Below are positions 11,106 to 23,600 of a DNA stretch of 64,000 bases, piece by piece. The first letter of the stretch is position 1; each line of letters starts with the position of its first letter. The notes under the pieces were generated by a model. That model did no database searches. It was not told the origin of the DNA and was given only the letters and a program-made list of their open reading frames with translations. Where the stretch lies: positions 124,001-188,000 of the forward strand of contig NW_026706166.1 of assembly GCF_029867415.1 (NCBI RefSeq), given 5' to 3'. This DNA is from Vicia villosa. Taxonomy: Eukaryota > Streptophyta > Magnoliopsida > Fabales > Fabaceae. A program made the translations under genes and the position numbers.

Positions 11106-13240
11106 TTAGATACATGTTAGAATATTATTAAGAATGTGAAGACTAGCAAGAGATAGAGATATCCTTGTTAAAGCATGAGCAACCTCATTAGTTTGTCTCC
11201 TAATAAACTTAACATGAAAGTTTCTAAATGACTCAGTCAATATGTGATTACATTCGCGAGAAATAACGCCAAAATCTGAGTCGTTTGGTTTTGGAGTGAT
11301 CACACTATCCACAACATTTTTAACATCCAACTAGAAATCCACATTATCATAACCAAGATCAAGCACCCATTTGATAGAAGTCAAGAGACCTAAGGCTTCA
11401 CCAATGTCAACATCAGTACTACGCGAAATCCACCCCGTCCGGACTGTAACAAAAAAGACCTTCACCATTTCTAATACAAGCACCTATTCCAACCTTATTA
11501 TTAGATAAAGATGCATCAATGCTGTATTTTAACCGACCAAACCAAGGTTTACTCCACTTAATATCAGTTGTCGATTGCGATAGAGGAGTAATGTTGGTTT
11601 TAGTCTGTTGGGCATCTTTCCATCATGACAAAATGTGCGTAGCTCGAATGCAAATAGTGTTTGGAGAGTCCTTGTTAAGATTCCATAAAGCGTTATTTCT
11701 ACATTTTGAAATGCTCCACAAAATAATTGAGAAAACTGTCTGATGTTCTTGATTAGAGACCTACAAAAAGAAAAAAATCAATAGAAGCAAAATCTTCTCC
11801 ATTGTTGATCAGTTGCTGCAGCGTACACTAAATCCCCACTTTCTCCCAACATTCGATACTCTCTGGACACTGGAAAAACAAGTGGGTATTATTCTCATAT
11901 CCAACCCTACACATAACACAACTAGAAGGGCACCCGACACCTTTGTCTAGAAGGCACATTCTAGTAGGAACACAATTCCTACATAAGTGCCAAGGGAAAT
12001 TCTTGACCCTTGGGGTTTTTCATCTTCCAAATCAAGTCCCATTTCTCATCAATCTTAGGGAGGTGTCAATGGCTTTGTTAATCCAATAACGATGACCACT
12101 ACACACAGTAAACCTACCATTCTTTTCAAGATTCCAGACTAATTTATCCACCTAAACCGCTTCAAATAAAGGAGTATTGACTATTTTTTGCGCAACTCCA
12201 CCCCCACTAAAGGATAAATCAAGTTCAAATTCCACTATTTACCATTCAAGCTTAGCAGATCTGAAACTTTAAGATTTTCCACAACCTGATTATCTGGCAA
12301 AGGATTAACAATTGATGTGTTGTCATGGAATCACTTTGGGCCCAAAACTTGGAACTCTAAATACTTCGCCACCAGGGGCGGTTCCAAGGCCTAGTTAGCC
12401 CGGGCACAAGCTCGGGCTCAACCCTTATTTTCTTTGTACTCCCCTCAATTTAATAGTCGATTTTTAGATAAACCAAGGGCAAAATTATTAAAAATAAGGT
12501 GTGAAAATTAAAACAAATGAATAATCAATGGTGTAAAGTTTTTGCCCAGGTTGCCTAAAATTCCTGGCTCTGCCACTATTTGTCACACATAGCTAGGTTT
12601 TTGCCCGATCTCAGAATTCAAAAAATCGTAGTTGGGAAAATACCTAGCCTTATAGAGACGAGTTGCCAGATTGTTTGGATTTGTCATGAGGCTCCAAGCT
12701 TGTTTACTGAGCATAGCATAATTGAATACGCTAATACTTTTGAATCCTATACCACCGACGTTCTTAGGCATAGACAGTTGGTCCTATGATAGCCATTGAA
12801 TACCTTTAGCTCTATCTCTTTTATGACACTACCAAAATGAGTTCACCATTTTCTCAATTTCATAACTTAAGGAGGAAGGTAGTTAGACAATATTCATGAT
12901 GTAAGTCGGGATGAATTGAAGAGCATATTTAATAAGAGTTTCTCTCCCTGCTTAAGATAGACTTCTGTTGCTTTAGGAATTTATTTTCTTCCAAATTTTA
13001 TCTTTAACAAACTTAAAAGTAGCTTTTCTACTTCTCCCAATCATAGAAGGAACTCCAAGATATTTACCAGTACCCAAGACTTATTGCACTCCTAAAGAAT
13101 CAACCAATAAGTTTTTAATAACTGAATCAACATTCCTACTACAATATAATTCTAACTTATGGAAGTTGATGGCTTGACTTGAAGCTTCTTCATATGTGAT
13201 AAGAATATGTTTCATCGCACTAGCTTCATTCATGGTTTTT
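11106..13240 (-). pseudogene. LINE ORF2 C-terminal half, interrupted by a hAT MITE
   Basis: On the minus strand the order is that of plant LINE ORF2. First comes reverse transcriptase thumb sequence (NEASAMKHILITYEEASSQA near 13220, KYLGVPSMIGRSRKATF near 13050, KGIQWLS near 12800, MPKNVGGIGFKS at 12771). Next is a zinc-binding segment (CPSSCVMCR, then HLFFQCP, near 11860-11955). Last is an RNase H tail (FHVKFIRRQTNEVAHAL, 11106-11330). Several stops and frameshifts are present, so it is dead. At 12373-12578 a MITE splits the frame immediately after the PSYV codons. The 5' half of ORF2, including the catalytic YADD region, and all of ORF1 are missing; sequence above about 13240 no longer matches. 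Confidence 0.85.
12373..12578. mobile_element. 206-bp hAT-type MITE inside the LINE
   Basis: Starts CAGGGGCGGTTCC and ends, on the minus strand, TAGTGGCAGAGCC. These resemble the CAGTGGCGGAGCC ends of plant hAT-derived MITEs. The flanks TTCGCCAC (12365-12372) and TTTGTCAC (12579-12586) match at 6 of 8 positions, fitting a decayed 8-bp duplication. Protein context supports this: removing the insert and one flank copy brings the LINE PSYV codons next to WRS, the motif expected there. Confidence 0.75.
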
Positions 13241-13740
13241 CTCTATTGCTTCCATCAAATTATTATAAGTGTTCTCCACAATTAAATTATTTTTGAATTT
13301 TTGTACTTAATATAAATTTTAAATACTGCATTTTTTTGTTTTTTAAATAATTTTTATGTTTACTTATGTTCTTTTTTTAATTTTTCTAATTGTTATGTAT
13401 TCTATTATATATTTTTATATCAAATTTTAAATCATTCATTTATTTTATTTTATTTATTTTGTTAAAAGTTTAGTTCTTTAATATTTAACAATAATTTATT
13501 TTATATATAACTTTTGTTAGATAATTCATCACGATTTAAAAGTTTTTATCAACACATACTTTTATTTGTGCTAGAGAGTTATAATCTGTATCAACTGTAC
13601 TTAATTTTTTTCAACGTTATGTAGAAAGTCGTAAAATTTTTAATCACTTAACTTGTAATAAACTCGTGCATACAAATGCGTTCTAGTCTGTCACGCACAT
13701 TTGTTTACGTGATATATTTATTTTAAATATATAAGGTTAA
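13241..13740. other. AT-rich intergenic DNA
   Basis: No gene or structured repeat recognised between the LINE breakpoint and the 190-bp tandem array. Confidence 0.45.
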
Positions 13741-14596
13741 AAAAGAAAAAAATTTAGATCAATAATATATTTTTCATGTTTACAATTTTTGGATCAAAAA
13801 TATTTGATCATAAATACCATTTCTTGTATATAAAAATATTTATATCAATAATAAATTTTTTTCGTATACAAATATTATTTTGTTACAAAAATATTTGGAG
13901 CAATAGTAAATTTTTGTATAAAAAAAATATTTAGATCAATAAAATAAAATTTCCCGTATACCATGTTTGAACAAAAAATATTTGGATCATAAATATCATT
14001 TTTTCCTATATAAGAATATATAGATCAATAATAGCTTGTTTTTCCGAATACAATTATTGTTTTTGTTTAGATATCATTTACAAAAAATATTTGGATCAAT
14101 AGTAAATTTTAATATATAAAAATATTTAGATCAATAATAAATTTGTTCCCGTATATAATTTTTGAATAAAAAATATTTGGATCATAAATACCATTTTTCG
14201 TATAATAAAATATACAGATCAATAATAAAATTTTTCCCGTATACAAATATTATTTTTGTTTAGGTACATTTACAAAAATATTTGGATCAATAGTAAATTT
14301 TCATATATAAATATATTTAAATCAATAATAGATTTTTTTCCGTATACAATTTTTGAATTAAAAATATTTGGATCATAAATATCATTTTTCGTATATAAAA
14401 TATATACATCAATAATAGATTTTTTCACGTATACAAATATTATTTTGGGTTAAATATACAAATCCCCCTTGTAATATTAGGGGGATTTGGTTTAGACCCC
14501 TGTAAAAGATTTTTTTTAAAAACCCCCTTGTAATTTTCAGATTCCTTGGATATAGCCCCCGTACATTCCAGATCGTGGAATTTATTTAAGTTTTTA

Positions 14597-15807
14597 GGGT
14601 TATTACCATTTTTCCCCCCTGCCATATAGGCGACTTTTGGTTTACCTCCCTGTAAAAATTTTTTTTGTAAAAGTAACCTTGTCATTTCAAGATTCTGTTT
14701 TTTTAGACCTTGGCAGGAAATGGCACACGCCCAAAGCCTATGTGGCGTGCTTAGTGGTATTTTTTTTCTTTTTTATTATTTTTAATTTTAGCTAAGCTGA
14801 CGTGGAATTATATTTTTTTATTTTGATTTTTTTTTTATTTCCACGTGGATTTTTTTTTATTAATTTTTTTTCAAATTTTTTTTTTAATTATTTTTTTAAA
14901 AAAAATATATTTTTTTAAAAAAAATATATTTTTTTAATTATTTTTTTTTTAAAAATCCGCAGGTATTTTAAAACCCGTAGGTAAATTCGCAGGTATTTTA
15001 AAATCCGCAGGTATTTTAAAATCCGCAGGTATTTTAAAATCCGTAGGTAAATCCGCAGGTATTTTAAAATCCGTAGGAAAATCCGCAGGTATTTTAAAAT
15101 CCGTAGGTAAATCCGCAGGTATTTTAAAATCCGTAGGTAAATCCGCAGGTATTTTAAAATCCGTAGGAAAATTCGCAGGTAAATCTGCAGGTATATTAAA
15201 ATCCGCAGGTATTTTAAAATCCGTAGGTAAATCCGCAGGTATTTTAAAATCCGTAGGAAAATCCGCAGGTAAATCTGCAGGTATTTTAAATTCTGTAGGT
15301 AAATCCGCAGGTAAATTTGCAGTTATTTTAAATTCCGTAGGTAAATTCGCAGGTATTTTAAAATCCGTAGAAAAATCCGCAAGTATTTTATTTGACAAAA
15401 AAAATATTCGTAAAAAAAATAATTTAAAAAAAATATATTTTAAAAAATATATATATTTAAAAAATATATATATTTAAAAAATATATATATTTAAAAAATA
15501 TATATATTTAAAAAAAAATAAAAAAATAAAAAATAAAAAAATAAAAAAATAAATATGACGTGGAATTAAAAATAATAAAATATAAAAAATATAATTACAC
15601 GTCAGCATATTTGAATTTTAAAAAATTAAAAAAATATAAGAATTACACAATCAGCATGCCACATATGCAAATGACATGTGCCATTTGCTGGCGAGGTCTA
15701 AAACGACAGAATCTTCATTTGGCAAGGTTAGTTTTGCAAAAAAAAAAATTACAGGGTGGTAAACCAAAAGTCGCCTATATGGCAGGGGGCAAAAATGGTA
15801 ATAACCC
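14597..15807 (-). mobile_element. Inverted-repeat element B (1211 bp) with 9-bp TSD, nested in C
   Basis: Perfect AAGTTTTTA duplications flank it at 14588-14596 and 15808-15816. Ends GGGTTATTACCATTTTT and core array (14953-15390) match element A, but the whole element is inverted relative to A. The core array is longer here than in A. It interrupts the left arm of element C just inside that element's inverted repeat. Confidence 0.9.
14953..15390 (-). repeat. 15/30-bp tandem array inside element B
   Basis: Same blocks as in element A on the opposite strand (ATCCGCAGGTATTTTAAA and ATCCGTAGGTAA). About 440 bp with no stop in one minus-strand frame, reading as a repetitive peptide (KIPADLPTDF). 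No sign that it is a gene. Confidence 0.85.
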
Positions 15808-15934
15808 AAGTTTTTATTTAATTTTTTAAATTTTCGTATTAATTTTTTATTTAAATTTTTATTTTACGTTTTCTTAAATTCTAAAATCATTTTTATTAAT
15901 GATTTTTAGAATTTTTTTTTAATTATCAAAATAA

Positions 15935-16970
15935 ATATTTGGGTCTTAGCCCAGATAGTTAATGGCCCACTTACTCTTACAGTATATTTTAATTCATTTG
16001 CTCTTATGTTTCATTGCTATATAAACATCAACTCTAATTTTTAATCAAACGATGTGGGACTTCTGAGGCAACACAAAGGGCTTCAGGTTGCTGCTGTTCA
16101 TCAACTATCAAAAAGGCAAGATAGACCATGCTCATATCAAGGCATCATAAAACAATCTGCAGTAGTAATTGATACTAAGCAACAAATTTCATAGGAAAAA
16201 ATTCTGCAAAATTGAGGTCTAGTAACCAATCTCCCCTCATTGTTAATAACTAATATTGCTGGGCAGGGTGGAGTCATTGTTCTTGAAACATCTTTGCCAA
16301 TGGCCATTAAAAATGAATCTGGTAATTAACTATTTGCTAATTTTGAAGTGTAACTTGGATTGAATTGAGAACTACTGGGATGAAATTGACAACAATACTA
16401 AATAGAAACATCCTAATTATACAGAAAAAGAAAATGAATGGAGTTGTTAAATCAGTAAAAGTTAAAGCTAATCAAGTTTATCATTGACTTGTAATTACTA
16501 GCTTGAAATAGACAATAGAAAAAAACATTTTGTTTAACTTTAGTGGGCACAACACAACAACCATTATACCAAAATTGACAAGTTGTAAATATGTTGTGGA
16601 CTGCGCATCTTGGTAGACTCATGAAGGCTTATAAGACAGTACCAGAATAGTGGTTCCTCATTTTATTATTTGGAAGCATGGCACTATCCATAATGATGTC
16701 TTTGGTGTGGAAAGTGGCCCTCGTTGCATGTACACAGCACAGTTGCTTTGGTTGGTGTTTCAAGTGGCCAGCTTCTTATATTGCACAGCAGTGATGAACA
16801 AATAACTCAGTATTTTTGGAGTCCCACATCGTTTTTGAAGAAGATGATATGAGTGTATATAATACAAAAATACATGGCTATTAATGACTTTAAAATAGGC
16901 TCGAGTAATGGGCCGAAAGTATAATTGTGTGTGTAAATATCATGGGTTCAAAGAGACCCAAATTAAATTT
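15935..16970. mobile_element. Possible second element inside C, with inverted ends
   Basis: Left end ATTTGGGTCT followed by GGCCCA, then AAACGATGTGGGACTTC at about 16047. On the right, minus strand, ATTTGGGTCTC, GGCCCATTAC, then AAACGATGTGGGACTCC at about 16835. The arms are imperfect and the spacing differs, so this is a decayed inverted-repeat element or a captured fragment. The unique middle (16080-16800) encodes nothing I recognise. A target-site duplication is not clear. Confidence 0.45.
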
Positions 16971-17515
16971 TAATAATTAATTTGTAAAATAGATCTTCTT
17001 ATAAAATATTAATAAAACTAATTTTAAAAAATGTAAAAAAAAAATATAAACGTAGATAAAAAAAGAATAAAAAAATTAAAATAATTGAAAATTCCACGTG
17101 GCTTATAAAAATTAAATCAAAATAAAATTAAAATCCAGATGTACTGCCAAGTCATTCAAAAATGGAATCTGGGCTCAATAGGGGCTATAGTGAGAGAATC
17201 TGAAAATTACAAGGTTTGTTTTACAAAAAAAACTTTACCAGGGGATAAAACCTAAACTCGCTAACATTACAGGGGGAATTTGTATATGTAACCCTATTAT
17301 TTTTGTTTAGGTATCATTTACCAAAAAATATTTGAATCAATAGTAACTTTTTATATATAAAAATATTGAGATCAATAATAGATTTTTTCCCGTATACTAT
17401 TTTTGAATTAAAATATTTGGATCATAAATACTATTTTTCGTATATAAAAATATATAGATCAATAGTAGATTTTTCTCCTGTACAAATATTATTTTATTTA
17501 AACAAAATTATAATC

Positions 17516-18969
17516 TATATTATTAAAAATATATTTAGAGAGATGAAAAAATTATTATATTTAAAAGACTAAAAATATATTTAATTTTATAATTAAATAG
17601 AAGAGAGAAAGAATTGTATAGAATGAAAGAAAGATAAAAAAAAAAGTAGGAAAATGCTAATTGTTAAGAAAACATAAAAACAAGAAAGGCAGGAATAAAT
17701 CTCAACCATTCATTATCACCACCACCCCACGATTCCTATTAAAAAGGAAATAAAATTAAAAATAAATTAAAAATTTCTCTATAATATAGTGATTTGTGTT
17801 CATTCTTGCATTTCTTCTCTAATTTTCTTCGTAATAAATAGCATTACTCAAAAAAGTAATATGAAAGAAAAGAAGGAAATTGTAATTTATTTAAAAAGTG
17901 ATTACATCATCACTCATTGTTGTTGATTGTGGAATGACATTACTCCTTTAGTTCATAGATAAGCATTTTTGAAATAATTTCATCACTTCTAATGTCAACA
18001 TTTAAACACATATTAAATTAATACTCATAAAAGAAGTTATCACAAAGAGAAACGATAGTTTGATATATAAAAAAATTTCATTAAATTTCAAAAATTATTA
18101 AAAGAAATGAACTAATAATACATAATAGACTATGTTTGCTTATATAGGGGTTGAATTGAATCGAAAGGAATCTTGGTCTATGAACTAACCAAAGCACCTA
18201 AACAGATTGTGTTTGGTCGAGTAATTAAGTACTCCTGTACCAACACTAGAGCTTCCAGATACATTGAATCTAGACGAGTTTTTGAAGAGCACTCTAATTA
18301 GGCCCTCCATAGTCTCTACTTTACTTTGAATTAAAGAGAGCGTGACAAGTGAATGACATGGAAGCCATCCATTTCTATGGTGCGTAACGATTGCAGAGAT
18401 CTCCTGGTTACTGAATTTTAATGGTTTTTAATCGTTATGAGGTTAAATTCAATACTTTATTATTTTTCAATTATCAATCACATATCATTTTTTATAAATC
18501 ACATATCATTATTTGTATAACTTTTCATTAGCGAGCCAAGTTAGAGAATTGAAGGAAAACATAATAGTTGATTTGTTAGGCGAAATCAAAGGAAACAAAA
18601 AAACAAAAGAGTTGAAGGCGCTTCACATTTTGCAAGAGCAAAATCGCTAAGCGAGCAATAATTCGCTTAGTAATTTAAGGCGACATTAGGGATGAGTTGA
18701 CATTATCTTTCATATGAGACATCTTTTGTTTGCGTAGGTAATTGTTGGAGAGAATTCAATCACAAGATGAAATGATGAACAAATGAATAATGAAAGGAGT
18801 GAGAGAATTACAGAGAATTAGGGTGAACAATAATTCTATTCATTAATGACTCAACATAGGGTTTATATACAACAACCCACATCGATATAGCTAACCAACT
18901 AAAAGAAAAACAAACTTTCCATACATGTAATTGATTACACTAAAGATAAATCATCGATGTAAAGACATA
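17516..18969. other. Intergenic DNA
   Basis: No gene recognised. Around 18590-18690 there is a CGCTAAGCGAGC-type motif, and from 18743 (TTGTTGGAGAGAATTC) the sequence looks like LTR or untranslated DNA of the neighbouring Copia remnant. Neither boundary could be fixed. Confidence 0.4.
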
Positions 18970-19425
18970 CGATGATCTCTTTTGCTTGTATCCTTCGTCA
19001 CATACACACCATGTTCGGATACATATTTATCAAATTCTATCTCCATTAGAAATCCATAAATTCTTTTGTTCCAAACTCTTGGTTTTTGCTTCAGCACATA
19101 TAGTCCTTTCCTCATTATATAGAGCTTGGATTCCTAATTTTTTTATAACAAAACCATGTGGTTGTGACACATACACCTCCTATTCCAAAGGACCATTAAA
19201 AAATGCAGATTTGACATTCATTCGTAGATCGATCAATTGTTGTTATTTGCAATACCAACAACAAGCCTAATGGTTTCAATTTTAGCCACTGATCCAAATA
19301 CTTCTTCAAAGTCTACGCCTTATCTTTGCAAAAATCACTTTGCAACTAATCAAGCCTTATGCTTGATTATTTCATCATTAGGATTTTCCTTCACTTTGTA
19401 CATCCATCCGTTGGACATGTGACTT
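18970..19425 (-). pseudogene. Copia reverse transcriptase remnant
   Basis: On the minus strand, from 19425 downward, fragments in order read KVKENPNDEIIKHKA, then VDFEEVFGSVAKIETIRLVV, then MNVKSAFFNGPLE and EVYVSQPHGFVIKK. This is the N-terminal half of a Ty1/Copia reverse transcriptase with the D-V-K-S-A-F-L-N-G catalytic motif altered at two positions (N for D, F for L). Several stops and frameshifts are present. The catalytic YVDD block and RNase H are missing. Non-functional. Confidence 0.82.
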
Positions 19426-19429
19426 CACA

Positions 19430-20690
19430 CACAAGAGAGGATGAATTCTCTTTTTCAAGAAAACTTTAGTTTGAAAAACTTTTCGAATCAAAATCAGAGT
19501 TTGAAAATATTTTTGGAAAAAGTTTATAATCAAGCAGAGGAAAAATAAAATTGCAGAAGTTAAAGTGCAGAAAATAAAGAGCTAAGGGAAGAGATAAGAC
19601 ACCAAGGAATTATACAAGTTCAATAAAAAAAGATTTAGTCATATCCCTAAAATTTGATCTTGAGAGTATCAAATAAACCTAAGAGCTTTTAGTAGGATGA
19701 TCTCTCGAACCCCCATTATACAAGAAAAATGAAGTTTGTGTCTAACTTCCATCCAAACATCAAACACGTGAGAAGTGGCGAGTCTTCCTTCTAAACCGTG
19801 GATTGAAGCGATAAGTCTCCTTTATACAAAAAACTTGAAGCGATTAGTCTTCAAGCTTCAAACAAAGATTTTGTCACGAGATGATCTTGAACCTTAAGAG
19901 ATTTTAACATCGGGTAAAGCTTGAACCTAAAATTGGTTTTATACGGGCTAACCAAGAATCTAAATTGAGACTTGATCACATTATCCCCAAACAAAATCTT
20001 TTCACATGTTTAGATTCGGACCTAAACTATCCTTATATGGATAAAATGTTCAACCAAGGTACAAACAAACTTCCCTAGTGAACTTACAAAACTAACCTTC
20101 CAGAATTACAACTTCCTCATTCGCAAAACAACTTTCTCGAAAAGCACTACGACAAAACTTTTAGTGAAAGAAAGTAATTTTTTTTATAGAGTTAATGAGA
20201 TATGAGAAATGAGATCACATTTATGGATGTAAAATTATGTGGAAAGGGACCTCTATTTATAGGCTAGAGCTTGGTAGGAAAATGAAAAAGTTATAGGACC
20301 ATTTATGACTTGCCAATTGATTGTGAACATACACGAATCGATTGGCAGGCCTAAATTAATTGATTAATAAGCTTAAAAAGGAAAGGAAATATATTTAGTT
20401 GTTGTCCATCATTAAGGGTCTGTCCTTATCGCTTTGGGCATATTTTTGAATTGTCCCAATCGATTGACAAGAGAAAAAAGTTACCCATAATTTTTTTGAC
20501 AACTCATAACTCATATGACATGACTTAAAAGTGTTTTTTGAAAAATTTTTCTTAGGAAAAATAAGTTGAAAACTTGTTTATGTGTGTGTGGTAGAATCGT
20601 CTTATCTAAAAGTCCATATTTATGATAATCTATGCAGTGCCAAAGATGCGCCTTTATATAAGGGGTGCATCAGTTTTACACGATTTTCCG
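19430..20690. other. Unassigned repeat-like DNA
   Basis: No coding region recognised. The composition and lack of genes suggest LTR or untranslated transposon sequence, possibly between the Copia remnant and the CACTA element. CACTACGACAAAAC at 20147 resembles a CACTA end but has no matching duplication. Confidence 0.35.
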
Positions 20691-23600
20691 TCTTGTTAAA
20701 TTTTTTTAATCTGAAGGCAAAAAGTGGGTGGTCGGATAAAAGTTTCACATAATTGCTTGATTTGTTGAAACAAATGCTACCAGAAGATAACAATTTGTTG
20801 GATCGTTGTTATGATGCCTAGACAATTTTGTGTCCAATAGGGTTGAAGTATGTCAAAATACATGCATGCCCTAATGATTGCATATTATACAGGAAATAGT
20901 ATGAAAACTTGGATCAATGTCCAGAATGTGGTGATTCACGCTACAAGTTGAAGAACAACAATAGTAATGACAATGACAATATCAGTAAGAAGCGCCCTCC
21001 TACTAAAGTGTTATGGTGCTTGCCAATAATTTCAAGGTTTAAGAGATTTTTTTCTAATGCAATTGATACAAATATAAGATGGCATGCAGACGGAAGAAAA
21101 TGTGATGGAAACATTCACCATGTAGCTGATTCTTTCCAATGGAATAAAATTGATTCATTGTTTACAGATTTTGGCCTTGAGCCAAGAAACTTTAGGCTTG
21201 GGTTTTCCACTTATGGAAGGAACCCCTTTGGTAATATGAGTACTAACCATTCTTTGTGGCATGTTCTTCTCACGATTTACAACCTATCTCCTTGTTTGAG
21301 CATGAAGCGTAAGTGTATGATGTTAAGTATGATGATTTCTGGACCAAGACAACCTGAAAACGACATATATGTTTATCTAAGTCCATTACTTGATGATTTA
21401 TAACTTTTGTGGAATAAAGGTGTTGACATTGATGATGCATATTCCGATGAAAAGTTTAAGATGCGTGTAATGTTATTTTGCACAATCAACGACCTTCCTC
21501 TATATGGAAATTTGGCTAGATACAGTGTCAAAGGATATAAAGTGTGTCCTATATGTGAATCTGATACATGTTTTCACCAACTTGAGTTTTGAAAAATGAC
21601 TATTTACATTGGGCATCAGAAATTTCTCAAACCCAATCATCCTAAATCACGGAAGGCTTTTACGGAAGGCAAGAGTACATATGTGCTCCTAAAACTTTAA
21701 CTGGCGATGAAGTTTATCAATGACAAGAACACCTTAATGTTATCTTTGGAAATAATGAAGACGGTCCCATTGAGAGAAAAATTTGGAAAGAGAGATCAAT
21801 ATTCTTTGAGCTTCCATAATGGTCTAGTTTGATTTAAGACATTGCCTTGATGTGATGCATGAGAAAAATGTGTGTGATAGTTTGATAGGATCACTTCTAA
21901 ACATTTCTGGAAAAACTAAAGATAGTAGGAGTTCCCATTTAGATATGGTGGTGATGGGTATTAGACAACAATTGGCTCTAGAAGATAGAGAAAAAAGATC
22001 ATATTTTCCTCCAAAATGTCACACTCTATCTAAAAAGGAAAATAAAAGTTTTTACGAGTGTTTGAAAGGTATCAAAGTTCCCCAAGATTACTCTTCGAGC
22101 GTCAAGAAATTTTTATCAATGATAGATCTCAAGTTAATTATCTTAAAATCTCATGATTGTCATGTCTTAATGCAAAAATGTCTACCAATGGTTATCCGTG
22201 GCATCCTTCCAAAAAATGTAAGAGTAACTATAACCAGATTGTGCTTATTCTTCAATGCTATATGTAATAAAGTTCTTAATTTCAAAAAATTATATGAGTT
22301 AGAAGAAGAGGCTGCAATAATATTGTGTCAATTGGAGATGTATTTTCCTCCATCATTTTTTCGATATTATGGTTCACTATCATCTTGTCATAGAAATCAG
22401 GTTTTATGGTCCAATTTATTTAAGGTGGATGTATCATATAGAGAGATACAAGAAGATATTTTAAGGATATATGAAGAATCATCACCGACCGGAAGCTTTG
22501 GTCGTTGAAAGGTATTTCACAGAAGAAGCTGTTGAGTTTTGTTCAAACTATTTGTCAGAAACAGAAGGTGTTGGAATTCCAAAGTCTCGTCATGCTAACA
22601 TATTTGATGGTACATGTACTCAAGGTTAAAATGTTAAACAATGAGTCAAGATGTAGTTCTTGAAGCACATTTATGTATATTGAATAATCTTAATGTAGTT
22701 GAACCATACATAGAAGAACACAAAACAATTAGGCTTAATTGTAATTTTGGTCCCTCTGTTATTTTTTTTTTTGAGTTTTGGTCCCCTATTTTAAAATTCG
22801 CAATTTTAGTCCCTGTGTTTTAGTTTTTTTAGGATTTTGGTCCCCCTACAAATTCGAAGATGATTTTAAATGAAATGACGCTCATATCAATGATGTGTCG
22901 GTGCCAGTTCAGCAGTGAAATGTTTAAAAAAACTAATTTTATTTAAGATTTATGTTGAACATGTCATCAATGTGAGATTCATTTCATTAAAAATTGACTT
23001 CGGATTTGCAAGGGGACTAAAATCCTCAAAAAACTAAAATAAAAGGGACTAAAATTTAGGATTTTAAAATAGGGGGATCAAAACTAAAAGAAAATGATAA
23101 TAGGGGGACCAAAATTGCAATTAAACTAAACAATTATAAAGAAAAAAATATCCCCGAATGCATGACAAGTGGTTGTTGACACATCATAACAAGAAATTCA
23201 TAAGCTGGTTTAAAGAGAGGATTTCTAATGATGGTGGTGCATCCGAGACACTTAAATGGTTGTTGTACATGCCAAAATTTACTGTGATAACTTGGACAAC
23301 ATACGACATTTCGAATTATTCCTTTTATACAAAAGCAAAAGATGATCGTGGCACAATGCAAAATAGTGGGTTTATGGTTGAGGTCAAATCGATGTATTTC
23401 TCTATTCTGAAAGATAAGAATCCTATTTTGACAACCATCGTGTTCTACGGTATTATTGAGGATATTTTTGAGATTGATTATGTTACTTTCAAAGTGCCTT
23501 TATTAAAATGCAAGTGGGTCCTCAATAACAATGGTGTACAGACTGATGAGTTGGGATTCACACAGGTTGACTTTGACAAGGCAATTTATAAGACCGAACC

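Larger units (their letters stand above)
14447..17294. mobile_element. Inverted-repeat element C (2848 bp) with 9-bp TSD, host of element B
   Basis: Perfect direct repeats TATTATTTT lie at 14438-14446 and 17295-17303. Terminal inverted repeats run about 125 bp: left GGGTTAAATATACAAATCCC, right (minus strand) GGGTTACATATACAAATTCC, and both continue to TTGTAATTTTCAGATTC. The element contains element B (14597-15807) in its left part and about 1.3 kb of other sequence on the right, which includes a further inverted repeat. No transposase was found. The 9-bp duplication suggests a Mutator-like non-autonomous element. Its TIR layout is similar to that of A and B, but the sequence is different. Confidence 0.87.
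13741..17515. repeat. Tandem array of about 190-bp units, split by element C
   Basis: The marker GATCATAAAT occurs at 13806, 13985, 14182 and 14371 (intervals 179, 197, 189). It recurs at 17420, which is 192 bp after the previous copy once the 2857 bp of element C plus one duplication are subtracted. Within each unit the phrases AATATTTGGATCA, TAGATCAATAATA and CCCGTATACAA recur with small changes. At least five units are present. Units are AT-rich and non-coding. Coordinates include the inserted element at 14447-17294. Confidence 0.82.

Noticed and set aside
20147..20162. CACTACGACAAAAC as the 5' terminus of the CACTA element
   Set aside because: Only partly matches the 3' terminus, and the flanking trinucleotides (AAG and TAA) differ.
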